Source of the DNA: JAOUEA01 sp963762075 | GTDB lineage: Bacteria > Actinomycetota > UBA4738 > HRBIN12 | Direction of reading: 5' to 3' | NCBI GenBank assembly: GCA_963762075.1 | Contig: CAVXJC010000003.1 | Coordinates: 1-64,000 of the forward strand | DNA: 64,000 bases | Shown here: piece after piece, positions 43,231-51,183 of the stretch | Position numbering within the stretch: the stretch's first letter is position 1 | Layout: the number at the start of each line of letters is the position of its first letter | Position numbers and translations under genes: made by a program | Notes under the pieces: generated by a model | Database searches by the model: none | Seen by the model: the letters and a program-made list of their open reading frames with translations, nothing else | Told to the model about the DNA's origin: nothing

Positions 43231-44208
43231 GTGATCACCGCGCGCCGCTTTCGCCCGGGACAGGCAGGGGGCGAGACATTCGATCTCGCCGACGGGCAGG
43301 AGCTTCGGCGCGAGGGAGACGCCTTCGCGTGGATCGACATCACCGACCCTGAGGAAGGCGACCTCGAGCGTTTGCAGGGTCTGTTCGCGCTCCACCCGAC
43401 CACGCTGGAAGACACGCTTCATCGTCGGCAGCGCACCAAGGTGGAGATCTTCGAGGGGTACGTGTTCGTGGTGCTGCGTCCCGTCACCGTTCGCCCCGGC
43501 TCGCCGCTCACCCTCGACGAGCATGAGATCCACGTCATCGCCGGCGAAGGCTTCCTCGCGACCCTCCGCTGGGTCCCGGGCTACCCGGTCGAAGGCGCAA
43601 CGGCACGATGGGATCGTCGGGAGGACCTGCATGACCAAGGGTTCGCTCTGTACGCGTTGCTCGACGAGGTCGTCGACGACTACCTATCGGTGATCGAGGC
43701 GCTCGAGGACGAAGCCGACGACCTCGAGGACGCCGTGTTCGATCGCGATGAGGGAGCGCCGCCCGATTCCGACGTGCAGGAGCGCTTGTTCAGGCTGAAG
43801 CGTGACACCGTGATGCTTCGCCGCGCTGCCATGCCTCTGCGACACGGCATCGATCTGTTGCAGGAGGAGCCGTCGCTCGCGACACCGTCACTCACGCCCT
43901 ACTACGGGGATGTCATGGATCATCTGATCCGGGTGATCGAGCTCGCCGACAACATTCGCGACCTCCTGACCTCCCTGCTCGAGATCCGCGTCGCCCAGGC
44001 GGCGAACCGCCTGAATGAGGTGATGAAGAAGCTCAGCGCATGGGCGGCGATCGTGCTCGTGCCGACCCTGATCGCCGGGGTCTACGGCATGAATTTCTCG
44101 CACATGCCCGAGCTCGACTGGAAGCTGGGATACCCGCTGGCGCTCGGCCTCATGATGGGTGCTTCCGGAGCTCTGTACCTGTTGTTCAGGCGGAAGGATT
44201 GGCTGTAG
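43231..44208 (+). CDS. corA: CorA-type magnesium/divalent cation channel
   Basis: A 325-residue channel subunit. A soluble alpha/beta N-terminal domain is followed by a long helix (residues 140-270) and two C-terminal membrane helices. The signature YGMNFSHMPE has G286-M287-N288 at the end of the first membrane helix. It lets magnesium enter. The GTG start agrees with the leaderless promoter. It is followed 2 nt later by a small gene of unknown function. Confidence 0.92.
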   Translation: MITARRFRPGQAGGETFDLADGQELRREGDAFAWIDITDPEEGDLERLQGLFALHPTTLEDTLHRRQRTKVEIFEGYVFVVLRPVTVRPGSPLTLDEHEIHVIAGEGFLATLRWVPGYPVEGATARWDRREDLHDQGFALYALLDEVVDDYLSVIEALEDEADDLEDAVFDRDEGAPPDSDVQERLFRLKRDTVMLRRAAMPLRHGIDLLQEEPSLATPSLTPYYGDVMDHLIRVIELADNIRDLLTSLLEIRVAQAANRLNEVMKKLSAWAAIVLVPTLIAGVYGMNFSHMPELDWKLGYPLALGLMMGASGALYLLFRRKDWL

Positions 44209-44210
44209 CG

Positions 44211-44543
44211 GTGTGCCGTGCGCTCATCGTGCTCTGCGTTGCGGAAGACCGCGACGCTCTCGTGATCCTCAAGCAGGCGACCGTGTCGGCCGAGTGGGAG
44301 CTGGCTCCGGGCGCGGTCGACCTGCGCTCGGCCCTGGATCAGATCGACGCCGAACGTCCGCATGTGTTGGTGGCCTTCGGCGAGCACGCCGAACTCGTCC
44401 GTCTCGCTCGAGAGCGATTCCCAGCGATGCGCATCGTTGCCGACCGGGATACACCCGGGGCCACCGTGGTGGCCACCTCGATCGACGAGGTACGGGGCTT
44501 GGTGAAGGGCTTGCCCCGCCCGGGTGGTCCGATCGGCGCCTGA
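44211..44543 (+). CDS. Small receiver-like protein of unknown function
   Basis: A 110-residue protein starting VCRALIVLCVAEDRDALVIL. Alternating strands and helices (ERPHVLVAFGEHAELVRLAR, FPAMRIVADRDTPGATVVA) resemble a response-regulator receiver or Rossmann half, but there is no clear phospho-acceptor. It lies 2 nt after corA, so it may be co-expressed, and converges on the transglycosylase-like gene. Confidence 0.6.
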   Translation: MCRALIVLCVAEDRDALVILKQATVSAEWELAPGAVDLRSALDQIDAERPHVLVAFGEHAELVRLARERFPAMRIVADRDTPGATVVATSIDEVRGLVKGLPRPGGPIGA

Positions 44544-44551
44544 GCCGCGGG

Positions 44552-45022
44552 TCAGAACCCCCAGTCGCTCCAACTGCCAGAGCGATGCACCATGCGCATG
44601 GTCACCATGATGTTGGCTCGGGCGTTGAACACCGACCAACCGCCGAAGCCGAAGGTGTTCGCTCGACCGGGCCAGTACCGACGGAGGTGCTGGAAGATGC
44701 CGCTCGCGCCGCTGTAGCCGTTGTAAGCCGTGGGGCGGTAATTGGATTCGCGGTCGGCCACGTACAGAGCCATCGAGGCTCCTCCGGGCACGCTCCAGCG
44801 ATGCTCGGCACAGCGTATGAGCTGTCTGACGTGCCACTCTCCCTTTCGCCAGTCGATCTGGCAGAGATGTCCGGGCACGTCGGCCTCTCGGGCGATCGCG
44901 CGATCCCAGGAGGAAGTCGAGATCATGAGGGCCAGTGTCGAAACGAGCAATGATGAAGCGAGGAGCAGCGCGGCCGGGAAGCGGCGGCGCATCGAGTCGG
45001 TTCTGGTCATGGATCGGATCAC
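44552..45022 (-). CDS. Secreted lytic-transglycosylase-like protein
   Basis: About 152-156 residues. An N-terminal signal or anchor helix (FPAALLLASSLLVSTLALMI) precedes an SLT-like domain: ALYVADRESNYRPTAYN contains the catalytic glutamate of the ES motif, and GASGIFQHL matches the G-x-x-Q motif. It should cleave peptidoglycan glycan strands outside the membrane. Starts at 45022 or 45010 are both possible. Confidence 0.75.
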   Translation of the reverse strand: MIRSMTRTDSMRRRFPAALLLASSLLVSTLALMISTSSWDRAIAREADVPGHLCQIDWRKGEWHVRQLIRCAEHRWSVPGGASMALYVADRESNYRPTAYNGYSGASGIFQHLRRYWPGRANTFGFGGWSVFNARANIMVTMRMVHRSGSWSDWGF

Positions 45023-45379
45023 CCCCGCGGCGAACGGAGCTGGAAGCTGCGCTCAACTCGACCGGCCCTGTGTGCGGTGAGATCTTCACCGCTGTCGCCG
45101 ATCGATCCCGCGGTAGGTCGTGGGTGTGGACATCACCTCCTGTGGTCGATTTCTCCGTCTGTGTGACCTAATGCCCGACGCAGCGGTCCCGATCGAGCCC
45201 CGGACGCATGCGGGCATGCGCGAACCGACCCTGGGAAGGTGGTCTGGCGCGATCGAGCGCCGGGACAGTGCGGACCGGGAACCATCCGCGTCGTGCAAGC
45301 AAACCCTACGGACGGACTCGGGTGAACGACAACCCCGACGTGACCAAGGGTCACTCGCTGGAGCGCCTACGATGAGGTC
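45023..45379. promoter_or_regulatory. 357-nt divergent intergenic region with palindromes
   Basis: Between the transglycosylase-like gene and ispH. GCGGTGA-GATCT-TCACCGC (45074-45092) lies 52 nt from the transglycosylase start. A perfect 7-2-7 palindrome CGCATGC-GG-GCATGCG sits at 45205-45220. TACGAT at 45368-45373 serves ispH. I see no coding potential and no match to the c-di-AMP riboswitch often found before actinobacterial wall hydrolases. Confidence 0.5.
45368..45373 (+). promoter_or_regulatory. -10 box TACGAT, leaderless ispH
   Basis: TACGAT ends 6 nt before ATG 45380. Confidence 0.55.
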
Positions 45380-46333
45380 ATGAGCCAGACGTCCGGCACG
45401 GTCCTTCTCGCTGCTCCCCGGGGCTACTGCGCCGGGGTCGAGCGTGCGGTCGATGCCGTGGAACGTGCTCTGGCCAAGCATGGAGCGCCTGTGTACGTGC
45501 GCAAGCAGATCGTGCACAACCTGCATGTCGTGCGCGACCTGGAGTCGAAGGGCGCGATCTTCGTCGAGGAGGAGACCCACGTGCCCGAAGGTGCCGTCGT
45601 GGTGCTGTCCGCACACGGCGTGGCGCCATGGGTCTACGACAACGCGGGTGAGCGCCAGTTGGAGGTGATCGATGCGACCTGCCCCTTGGTCACCAAGGTC
45701 CACGTCGAAGCCCGCCGGTTCGCCGCCCAAGGTCGCACGATCGTGCTCATCGGCCACGAGGGGCACGAGGAGGTCGAGGGAACGAGCGGGCAGGCTCCCG
45801 AGCGGACGATCTTGGTGCAGTCGCCTGAACAGGCGCGATCAATCGACATCCCTGAATCCGACAACCTCAGCTATCTGACGCAAACCACGCTCTCGGTCGA
45901 CGAGACGAATGAGATCGTGCGCATCCTCGAGGAGCGATTCCCGTCGATCGAGGGACCACCGCGCGACGATATCTGCTACGCCACCCAGAACCGACAGGAC
46001 GCGGTCAAGGTCATCGCGCCCGACTCCGACATCGTGCTCGTGATCGGCTCACAGAACTCGTCGAACTCGAACCGTCTGGCCGAACTCTCTCAGGAGCTCG
46101 GCACGCCTGCCTTCCTGGTCGATGACGAGAGTGATGTCGACCCGGAATGGCTCGAGGGCGCCGTCACCGTCGGCCTGACCTCGGGCGCGTCCGCTCCGGA
46201 GTGGCTCGTGCGTCGCATGCTCGCATGGCTCGCGGAACGAGGGTTCAGCACGGTCCGGGAGGTGACCCTCACCCAGGAACGTGTGCGCTTCTCGTTGCCC
46301 GCCGGAGTTCGCGAGATCCCCCTCGACTCCTAG
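45380..46333 (+). CDS. ispH: 4-hydroxy-3-methylbut-2-enyl diphosphate reductase
   Basis: A 317-residue iron-sulfur enzyme, last step of the MEP isoprenoid pathway. The three cluster cysteines are C17 (RGYCAGVER), C101 (DATCPLVTKVH) and C199 (DDICYATQNRQ), with spacing like E. coli IspH. The substrate-binding segments SAHGVAP and GSQNSSNSNRL are present. It makes IPP and DMAPP. The leaderless start is supported by the promoter spacing. Confidence 0.97.
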   Translation: MSQTSGTVLLAAPRGYCAGVERAVDAVERALAKHGAPVYVRKQIVHNLHVVRDLESKGAIFVEEETHVPEGAVVVLSAHGVAPWVYDNAGERQLEVIDATCPLVTKVHVEARRFAAQGRTIVLIGHEGHEEVEGTSGQAPERTILVQSPEQARSIDIPESDNLSYLTQTTLSVDETNEIVRILEERFPSIEGPPRDDICYATQNRQDAVKVIAPDSDIVLVIGSQNSSNSNRLAELSQELGTPAFLVDDESDVDPEWLEGAVTVGLTSGASAPEWLVRRMLAWLAERGFSTVREVTLTQERVRFSLPAGVREIPLDS

Positions 46334-46348
46334 CCGCTCGCGACCGGC

Positions 46349-46900
46349 CTAGGACCAGGTGGAGAACTGGTCTCGGTCTTCCTCGGGTTCCTCATATGCG
46401 ATCGAGATGAGGGTGTCGGTCGACAGGACTCCGGGGAGCGGCTGGATATCGTCGAGGATCACGCCGCATGCGACTTCCCATGCTTGCGCCACACACGCCA
46501 CCAGGTCGTATCGGCCGCCGAGCACCGCGACACCGGAGACGTCGTTCATCTCACCGAGCCGCTCGGCGATGCCCGCGGCGGCGCCGGCCTCGGCCGTGAT
46601 GTGCACGTAGCACGCGTCGCTGATCAAGGCGGGAGTGACCGGCGCCCCCCATCCTGCGATGCCGATGCGGTCTGGCGGGACCACCGGGGCGGTCGTCGAG
46701 CGAAGCACGCCCGGTACGTGATGGATCTCCGAGAGCACCTGGGTGGCGATCGTCGCCAGGTCGGGACCTTCCGCATGCATCATCACGTCCCAGGCGCCGA
46801 CGACAGGGATCGCGCGACGCGCCTGCGACGTCGCTGCGAGCCGGGTGAGCACCTCGTTCATGCTTCCGGGCGCGATCTGAAGGTAGATGAATGCCTCCAT
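46349..46900 (-). CDS. Tandem Lrp/AsnC ligand-binding (RAM) domain protein
   Basis: A 183-residue protein made of two RAM domains (about 1-80 and 93-175). Each has the beta-alpha-beta-beta-alpha-beta pattern (AFIYLQIAPGSMNEVLTRL and CYVHITAEAGAAAGIAERL). No helix-turn-helix is present, so it cannot bind DNA by itself. It may bind amino acids and act on a partner. A TAGCCT box lies 7 nt before the start. Confidence 0.75.
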   Translation of the reverse strand: MEAFIYLQIAPGSMNEVLTRLAATSQARRAIPVVGAWDVMMHAEGPDLATIATQVLSEIHHVPGVLRSTTAPVVPPDRIGIAGWGAPVTPALISDACYVHITAEAGAAAGIAERLGEMNDVSGVAVLGGRYDLVACVAQAWEVACGVILDDIQPLPGVLSTDTLISIAYEEPEEDRDQFSTWS

Positions 46901-46907
46901 GCCCGCG

Positions 46908-46913
46908 AGGCTA
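46908..46913 (-). promoter_or_regulatory. -10 box TAGCCT, leaderless RAM-domain gene
   Basis: TAGCCT on the minus strand ends 7 nt before ATG 46900. Confidence 0.5.
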
Positions 46914-46964
46914 GGTCAGGGTGGCACCCGGTACAAGAACGTCGGCTTCGACGACGCGGTCGGA

Positions 46965-48152
46965 TCACCCCTCAACCGCGACCGGGGCACCCGTGAGAGC
47001 CCACAGCTCCGCCTCGCCCTCCTCGGGGCCAACCGAGATCAAGCGGTCCGCCTCGCGGAGTACGAAGCCCGGTCTCGGACGGTAGATCCAGCGCACTCCT
47101 CGCTGCACGGCAAGCACGAACATGCCGGTCTCGGTCTCGAGCCGGAGTTCCTTCAGCGAGCGGCCGGCGGCAGCCGAGCCCGGTTGCACGATCGTCTCGG
47201 CCGATGTCTCCTCGGTCTCCTCGAGCGCCATCTGCACGACCGGGTGCAGCGGCTCGCCGTGTTCCACGTACCAGGTCATGTCGCGGGCGGCGTCGCAGAT
47301 CGCCTCGCTCGCACCGGCGAGCCTGATCAGCCCCCGGAGCTCGTCGGGGTCGCGCGCCTCGGGCGCCGCGCGCAGCACCCATGACTCCAGCTCGTCACGG
47401 AGTTGGTCGCTTCGCGCCTCGAGCGATCCGACCTCGGCTGCGAGTGAACGGTTGTTGAACAGCAACGACGAGTACGCCATGCCGACGGCCGCCTCGGCAA
47501 GGTCCTTCATCTCCACGAGGATGTCGACCGCGCGATCGAGCTCGGAGAGCGCGGGCTCGTCTCCTTCGGGTGGAAGCGGAAGCGCCGGCGCCCCCGCAAG
47601 CTGGCGCAACTCGTTGACTCCTTCATCGGGACCACGCACGACGAGCACGTCGCCGGCAGAGATCACGTCGTCAGGCCCGGGGTCGAACCGCCAGTCCAGG
47701 CCGGATCGGATCGCCACGATCCACATGCCCGTCTCGGTCGGCAGTGAGAGATCCCGCAGATCCCGGCCGACGATCTCGCCACCCTCGCGCACCTTGACAC
47801 GGGCGGTCACCTCGTCGGCGTGACGGAGGTCGGGCTTCAGGGCGTCGGGGATGCCGAGACGCGCCGCGACGACTCGGGCGATATCGGAAGCCGCGTCGCC
47901 CACTTGTTCGATCGCGTCGGCGATCCAAAGCACTCCGGCCATGCCCTCGGCGTCTTCGGGGCTGCGGGCGGCGAGCATGGCGGTGGTACGGAGCCGTCGT
48001 AGGTCCTCGGTCATGCGCGACTCGAGCCGGGCAACCTCACGGGCGAGCCTGTCCTCGCTGAAGAAGACCGCGGCGTACGCGAGGTCGATCATCAGCTCGG
48101 ACGCGTCTTTGAGCTCGACGAGAAGGTCTTTGACGTTGCGCGGCTCGTTCAT
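46965..48152 (-). CDS. Duplicated PhoU/TrkA-C regulator of a magnesium transporter
   Basis: A 395-residue protein formed by two homologous halves. Each half is a PhoU-like helical bundle (residues 1-100 and 205-305) followed by a TrkA-C/RCK-C domain (110-195 and 315-392). The halves share RDLRDLSLPTETGMWIVAIR and KSLKELRLETETGMFVLAVQ. RCK-C domains bind small ligands and gate transporters; PhoU domains bind metal clusters. The ATG overlaps the stop of the MgtE gene by 4 nt, so it is translated with the pore. The role as gating subunit is inferred from context. Confidence 0.8.
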   Translation of the reverse strand: MNEPRNVKDLLVELKDASELMIDLAYAAVFFSEDRLAREVARLESRMTEDLRRLRTTAMLAARSPEDAEGMAGVLWIADAIEQVGDAASDIARVVAARLGIPDALKPDLRHADEVTARVKVREGGEIVGRDLRDLSLPTETGMWIVAIRSGLDWRFDPGPDDVISAGDVLVVRGPDEGVNELRQLAGAPALPLPPEGDEPALSELDRAVDILVEMKDLAEAAVGMAYSSLLFNNRSLAAEVGSLEARSDQLRDELESWVLRAAPEARDPDELRGLIRLAGASEAICDAARDMTWYVEHGEPLHPVVQMALEETEETSAETIVQPGSAAAGRSLKELRLETETGMFVLAVQRGVRWIYRPRPGFVLREADRLISVGPEEGEAELWALTGAPVAVEG

Positions 48153-49399
48153 CAGGTGGCCCCCAATACTGACATGACGAACAACACGGCGGCCACACCC
48201 GTGAGATCGAGCGTGGCCGTGATGGTCGGCACTCCATGGTTGTCGGGATCGAGTCCGAATCGGGTCGTGAGCACAGCGACGTAGTAGCCGACCGCGAGCG
48301 TCACCGGCAGCACCAACACGCCGGCGAGGATCGTGCCGCCGAGCATCACGCCGGCCGAAGGACGCGCGACGCCGGCGACCGATGCGAGCACGGTGGCGAT
48401 CGCGCCGATCGCGGTGAAGACCACGAGCCCGAGCGCGACGACGACGGTCGCGTCGATGAGCGCCGGGCCTTCCGGCCTGCCTCGGGGCGTGATGACGCCG
48501 AGCTGAAGCTTCGAGGACAGGCGCGAGGACAAGATGCCGCCGAGCGCGCCGGCCTGCGACACGAACGGCGGGATCAGGATGAGGATGCCCGGGATCGCTT
48601 CGAGCTCGGTGCGATGAGCCTCCAGGACCGCTCCGGCGAAGATGTCGAGCAGCGGGGCGAGCGCGGTCACTCCAGCCATCTCGAGCAACGTGCCTCGAAC
48701 CGCGGCCGAGCTTCCGACGACGGCCCGTATCAAGGCACCGAGTACGGCGCCGGCACACACGATCGCGACCACCGCATTCAGTCCGTCTTCCCGTGCGATG
48801 AACGTGGCAAGGAAGAGCGCGGGGAGCGTCACCATGTCGCCGATGGCTGTGACCATGGGGGTCGAGACAGCGTCGAGGTCCCACCCGCGGCGGAACGACT
48901 TCACCGCGAGTCCAACGGTGACCACCAGGATCACCGCCGACGCGATGACCCCCCCCACCACCGAGATCGTCACCAGGTCCCAGAACGAGATGGTGTCCTC
49001 ACCGAACGTCGAGGCGACGAGCTTAGCCATGCCGGCGAGGTAGAACGATGAGAGCACCGCGGAGATGATCGCGACCTCGACGTTGTGAGCGAGCAGTCCA
49101 CCTCGTCGTAACGTCGGCTCGAACACGCCCGCCGCGATGCCGGTGCCGAGCCTCGCGCCCATGGCGCCGAAGATCATGCCGCGCATGCCGACCGACGCCG
49201 GGATCAGCACCAACAGGCCCGGCAGCAGCTCGAGCGTGTCGGTGATCGATCCGAGGATCAGCCCGGCGACGAAGCCCGCGCCGGTGCTGAGGGCGAGGGC
49301 GGCGACGCCCTGCTGGAGCGTTCGCCGTTCGGCGCGCAGGGTCTGATAGACGCGGCGGGCGCGTCGTGGGACCAGCTTCGTGGCGCGCGGCGCGGCCAT
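48152..49399 (-). CDS. MgtE/SLC41-type magnesium transporter, CBS-free
   Basis: A 415-residue membrane protein with two homologous halves of about five helices. LELLPGLLVLIPASVGMRGM in the first half matches LEAIPGILILIPPFVSQAGA in the second, the MgtE pore signature. There are no CBS domains or N-domain, unlike classical MgtE. The regulatory function may be supplied by the PhoU/TrkA-C protein encoded next. The upstream leader is strongly structured. Ion specificity is inferred from family. Confidence 0.82.
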   Translation of the reverse strand: MAAPRATKLVPRRARRVYQTLRAERRTLQQGVAALALSTGAGFVAGLILGSITDTLELLPGLLVLIPASVGMRGMIFGAMGARLGTGIAAGVFEPTLRRGGLLAHNVEVAIISAVLSSFYLAGMAKLVASTFGEDTISFWDLVTISVVGGVIASAVILVVTVGLAVKSFRRGWDLDAVSTPMVTAIGDMVTLPALFLATFIAREDGLNAVVAIVCAGAVLGALIRAVVGSSAAVRGTLLEMAGVTALAPLLDIFAGAVLEAHRTELEAIPGILILIPPFVSQAGALGGILSSRLSSKLQLGVITPRGRPEGPALIDATVVVALGLVVFTAIGAIATVLASVAGVARPSAGVMLGGTILAGVLVLPVTLAVGYYVAVLTTRFGLDPDNHGVPTITATLDLTGVAAVLFVMSVLGAT

Positions 49400-49406
49400 G
49401 GAGGTT

Positions 49407-49493
49407 CGTTCATCGTCGGAGTCCAGCCTGCGGGCCCCAAGGCCCGGGGAAGTATCCCCCGGCCTCCAGAGTCGGACAAGCAGGCGATGAACG
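49407..49493 (-). promoter_or_regulatory. Structured 5' leader, possible riboswitch
   Basis: Perfect 9-bp arms (CGTTCATCG at 49407-49415, CGATGAACG at 49485-49493) enclose a second pairing (GCCTGC 49426-49431 with GCAGGC 49480-49485) and two hairpins whose arms overlap: GGGCC-CCAA-GGCCC (49432-49445) and CCGGGG with CCCCGG (49444-49462). The overlapping arms allow alternative folds. It lies 8-94 nt before the MgtE start. It does not match the M-box consensus I know. Confidence 0.5.
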
Positions 49494-49522
49494 CAGGGTG
49501 CGGTTCGCCGCCCGGCTCCCCG

Positions 49523-50449
49523 TCAATCCTCGACCCAGTCGCGCGTGAGGAACAGCCAGAACGCGAGGCCGGCGTGCTCGCCGTAGCGACGGAAGCGACG
49601 CACGATAGCAGCGTCGGGAACGGGCTTCGTGCGGCCGATGGTCCGCGCGTACGCCGGACGCGTCCAGCTATCGAGGATGAGCCGTGAGTTCCGGCCGAGC
49701 GTCATCATCACATGGGCGGCGGCGTAGGGCCCGATCCCCGGGAGATCGAGCAACGCGCGCTCGACGTCGTCGTCGGAGATCATGTCCGCTCCGAACGTAG
49801 CCAGCGCCTCGAGGTCGGTTTCGCCGGAGTCGACCCGGCGCGCGAGTTCGACGAAGTAGGGGCTTCGGTATCCGGCTCGAACCGAATCGCGATAGAAGCT
49901 CTCGGGCGCCGCCGCCATCGCCGCCGGCGTCGGGAAGGCGTTCGTGAGTGGCCCGTCACCGCCGATGGCAGGCTCGCCCAGTGACGTTACGAGCGAGTTC
50001 ACCATGCGGATCGTTGCTCTCCATGCGCAATTCGTGGTGCAGATGGTCTTCACGACGTCCTCGAACACCGTCGGCGACCGCAGCATGCGACCGGCGCCAC
50101 GAGCGACCCAGGCGAGATCGGGGTCCTGAGCGATCAAGTCGTAGAAGCCGGAGAGATCGTGGTCGAGCCGCAGCACATGCGCGGCGCCCGCGAGCGCTGC
50201 AGCGCGCACGCGCGGACCCGCCGACGGACCGAGCACGTCGACACGAGCTGTCGAGGCCGACGGCCCGGCGCCGATGCGGATCCGTCTCGGGCGGGCATCG
50301 GCCACACGCACCGTGATGCTGAGCGTGCCCGCCGCCTCGTCCAGCGACGCGGGTGCCAGTTCGGCGAACCCGTGGGAGTTCAGCGTGCGGGCCAGGTCGA
50401 CCGCTTCTCCGCCCGGGCCCACGAGGGGAAGCTGCAGCGAGGTGGTCAT
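49523..50449 (-). CDS. HhH-GPD DNA glycosylase (AlkA-like)
   Basis: A 308-residue protein. The helix-hairpin-helix LPGIGPYAAAHVMMTLG at about residue 258 and the catalytic aspartate in RLILDSWTRPAY define the HhH-GPD superfamily. The N-terminal half is beta-rich like AlkA. Motif EDVVKTICTTNCAW lies before the HhH. It should excise alkylated bases. An iron-sulfur motif is absent, so it is not an endonuclease III. A small upstream ORF overlaps its start. Confidence 0.85.
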   Translation of the reverse strand: MTTSLQLPLVGPGGEAVDLARTLNSHGFAELAPASLDEAAGTLSITVRVADARPRRIRIGAGPSASTARVDVLGPSAGPRVRAAALAGAAHVLRLDHDLSGFYDLIAQDPDLAWVARGAGRMLRSPTVFEDVVKTICTTNCAWRATIRMVNSLVTSLGEPAIGGDGPLTNAFPTPAAMAAAPESFYRDSVRAGYRSPYFVELARRVDSGETDLEALATFGADMISDDDVERALLDLPGIGPYAAAHVMMTLGRNSRLILDSWTRPAYARTIGRTKPVPDAAIVRRFRRYGEHAGLAFWLFLTRDWVED

Positions 50450-50481
50450 GCTCGCTTGCGAGGGGCTCGAGAGGTCGCCAT
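50446..50481 (-). CDS. Possible 11-codon upstream ORF
   Basis: ATG 50481 opens an ORF of 11 codons (MATSRAPRKRA) ending in TGA that overlaps the glycosylase ATG (ATGA). A TACGCT box (50489-50494, minus strand) ends 7 nt before it, in the leaderless arrangement. It may couple translation, or mark a frameshift so that the glycosylase really starts here. Confidence 0.4.
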   Translation of the reverse strand: MATSRAPRKRA

Positions 50482-50488
50482 GCCCCGC

Positions 50489-50494
50489 AGCGTA
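50489..50494 (-). promoter_or_regulatory. -10 box TACGCT
   Basis: On the minus strand, 7 nt before ATG 50481 of the upstream ORF of the glycosylase gene. Confidence 0.45.
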
Positions 50495-50527
50495 CCGACG
50501 TGGACCGGCGCACCGGGCTGCGACCGG

Positions 50528-50533
50528 TAGCAT
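50528..50533 (+). promoter_or_regulatory. -10 box TAGCAT, leaderless HesB-like gene
   Basis: TAGCAT ends 7 nt before ATG 50541. Confidence 0.5.
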
Positions 50534-50540
50534 CGAGGCC

Positions 50541-50819
50541 ATGATCCGATGCAGCGAGACCGCCGTGACACTGTTGCGCCGTGCAGAGCAGGCGGCGCGC
50601 CGATTCAACGCCTCGGCCCGGATCCGGCTGGTCCCCGAGCCCGGAGGCGTGCGATTCGAGCTCTCCGACGAGCCTGAGCCCGACGACGAGGTGGTCGAAC
50701 ACGAGGCAGGATTCACGCTGTTCGTCGCTCCAGGGCTCTCAGGTCTCGTCGACGTGGCAGAGCCTCACGACCGGCTCGTGCTGGTCACCGGTGGCGACCA
50801 GCCCGGGGCGGGCGAGTGA
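50541..50819 (+). CDS. HesB/IscA-like small protein lacking the cluster cysteines
   Basis: A 92-residue protein. The pattern FNASARIRLVPEPGGVRFEL followed by DEVVEHEAGFTLFVAP resembles the HesB/IscA beta-sandwich. The only cysteine is C4, so the CxnCGC cluster ligands are absent and iron-sulfur binding is unlikely. It overlaps the DksA-like gene by 4 nt, which suggests joint function. The family call is uncertain. Confidence 0.55.
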   Translation: MIRCSETAVTLLRRAEQAARRFNASARIRLVPEPGGVRFELSDEPEPDDEVVEHEAGFTLFVAPGLSGLVDVAEPHDRLVLVTGGDQPGAGE

Positions 50820-51160
50820 GTCTCGATCCCGACGATGTCCGATCCCGGCTCGAGGCGGAACGCGATTCCCTCGAAGGCGAGCTCGCGACCTTGACGGTGG
50901 TCACGCGTGACCCTGCGGCGACGATCGGTTTCGGCAAGCGAGTGGGGGAGGGCACCAGCGAAGCCATCGGGCGTATCGAACGTGTCGGGCAGGCCGATGC
51001 GCTCTCGTCGAAGCTGGCCGGCGTGAGGCGGGCGCTCGAGAAGCTCGACGACGGTTCCTACGGCGTCTGTGATCGCTGTGGCGAGACGATCCCCGAGGCC
51101 CGGTTGCACGCACGCTCGTCATCGGTTCGATGCGTGCCCTGTAGCGCCGCATCGGCCTGA
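50816..51160 (+). CDS. TraR/DksA-type zinc finger protein
   Basis: A 114-residue protein with a helical hairpin (residues 1-80) and a C-terminal four-cysteine finger, C-x2-C-x17-C-x2-C (GVCDRCGETIPEARL to RCVPC). DksA-like proteins contact RNA polymerase through the secondary channel. The GTG start overlaps the upstream stop. A hairpin terminator follows. Confidence 0.85.
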   Translation: MSLDPDDVRSRLEAERDSLEGELATLTVVTRDPAATIGFGKRVGEGTSEAIGRIERVGQADALSSKLAGVRRALEKLDDGSYGVCDRCGETIPEARLHARSSSVRCVPCSAASA

Positions 51161-51165
51161 ACCTG

Positions 51166-51183
51166 GCCGCTGCTTTCAGCGGC
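51166..51183. terminator. Bidirectional terminator hairpin
   Basis: GCCGCTG-CTTT-CAGCGGC is a perfect 7-bp stem with a 4-nt loop between the convergent DksA-like and GH15 genes. The GH15 stop codon lies inside the stem. Confidence 0.65.

Noticed and set aside
45023..45379. c-di-AMP (ydaO) riboswitch before the transglycosylase-like gene
   Set aside because: The region has a hairpin and a GCCGCGGGGGTGATCC stretch on the minus strand, but the remaining conserved blocks of that riboswitch are missing.
49400..49522. Known M-box magnesium riboswitch
   Set aside because: The structure is strong, but the M-box conserved loops were not found.
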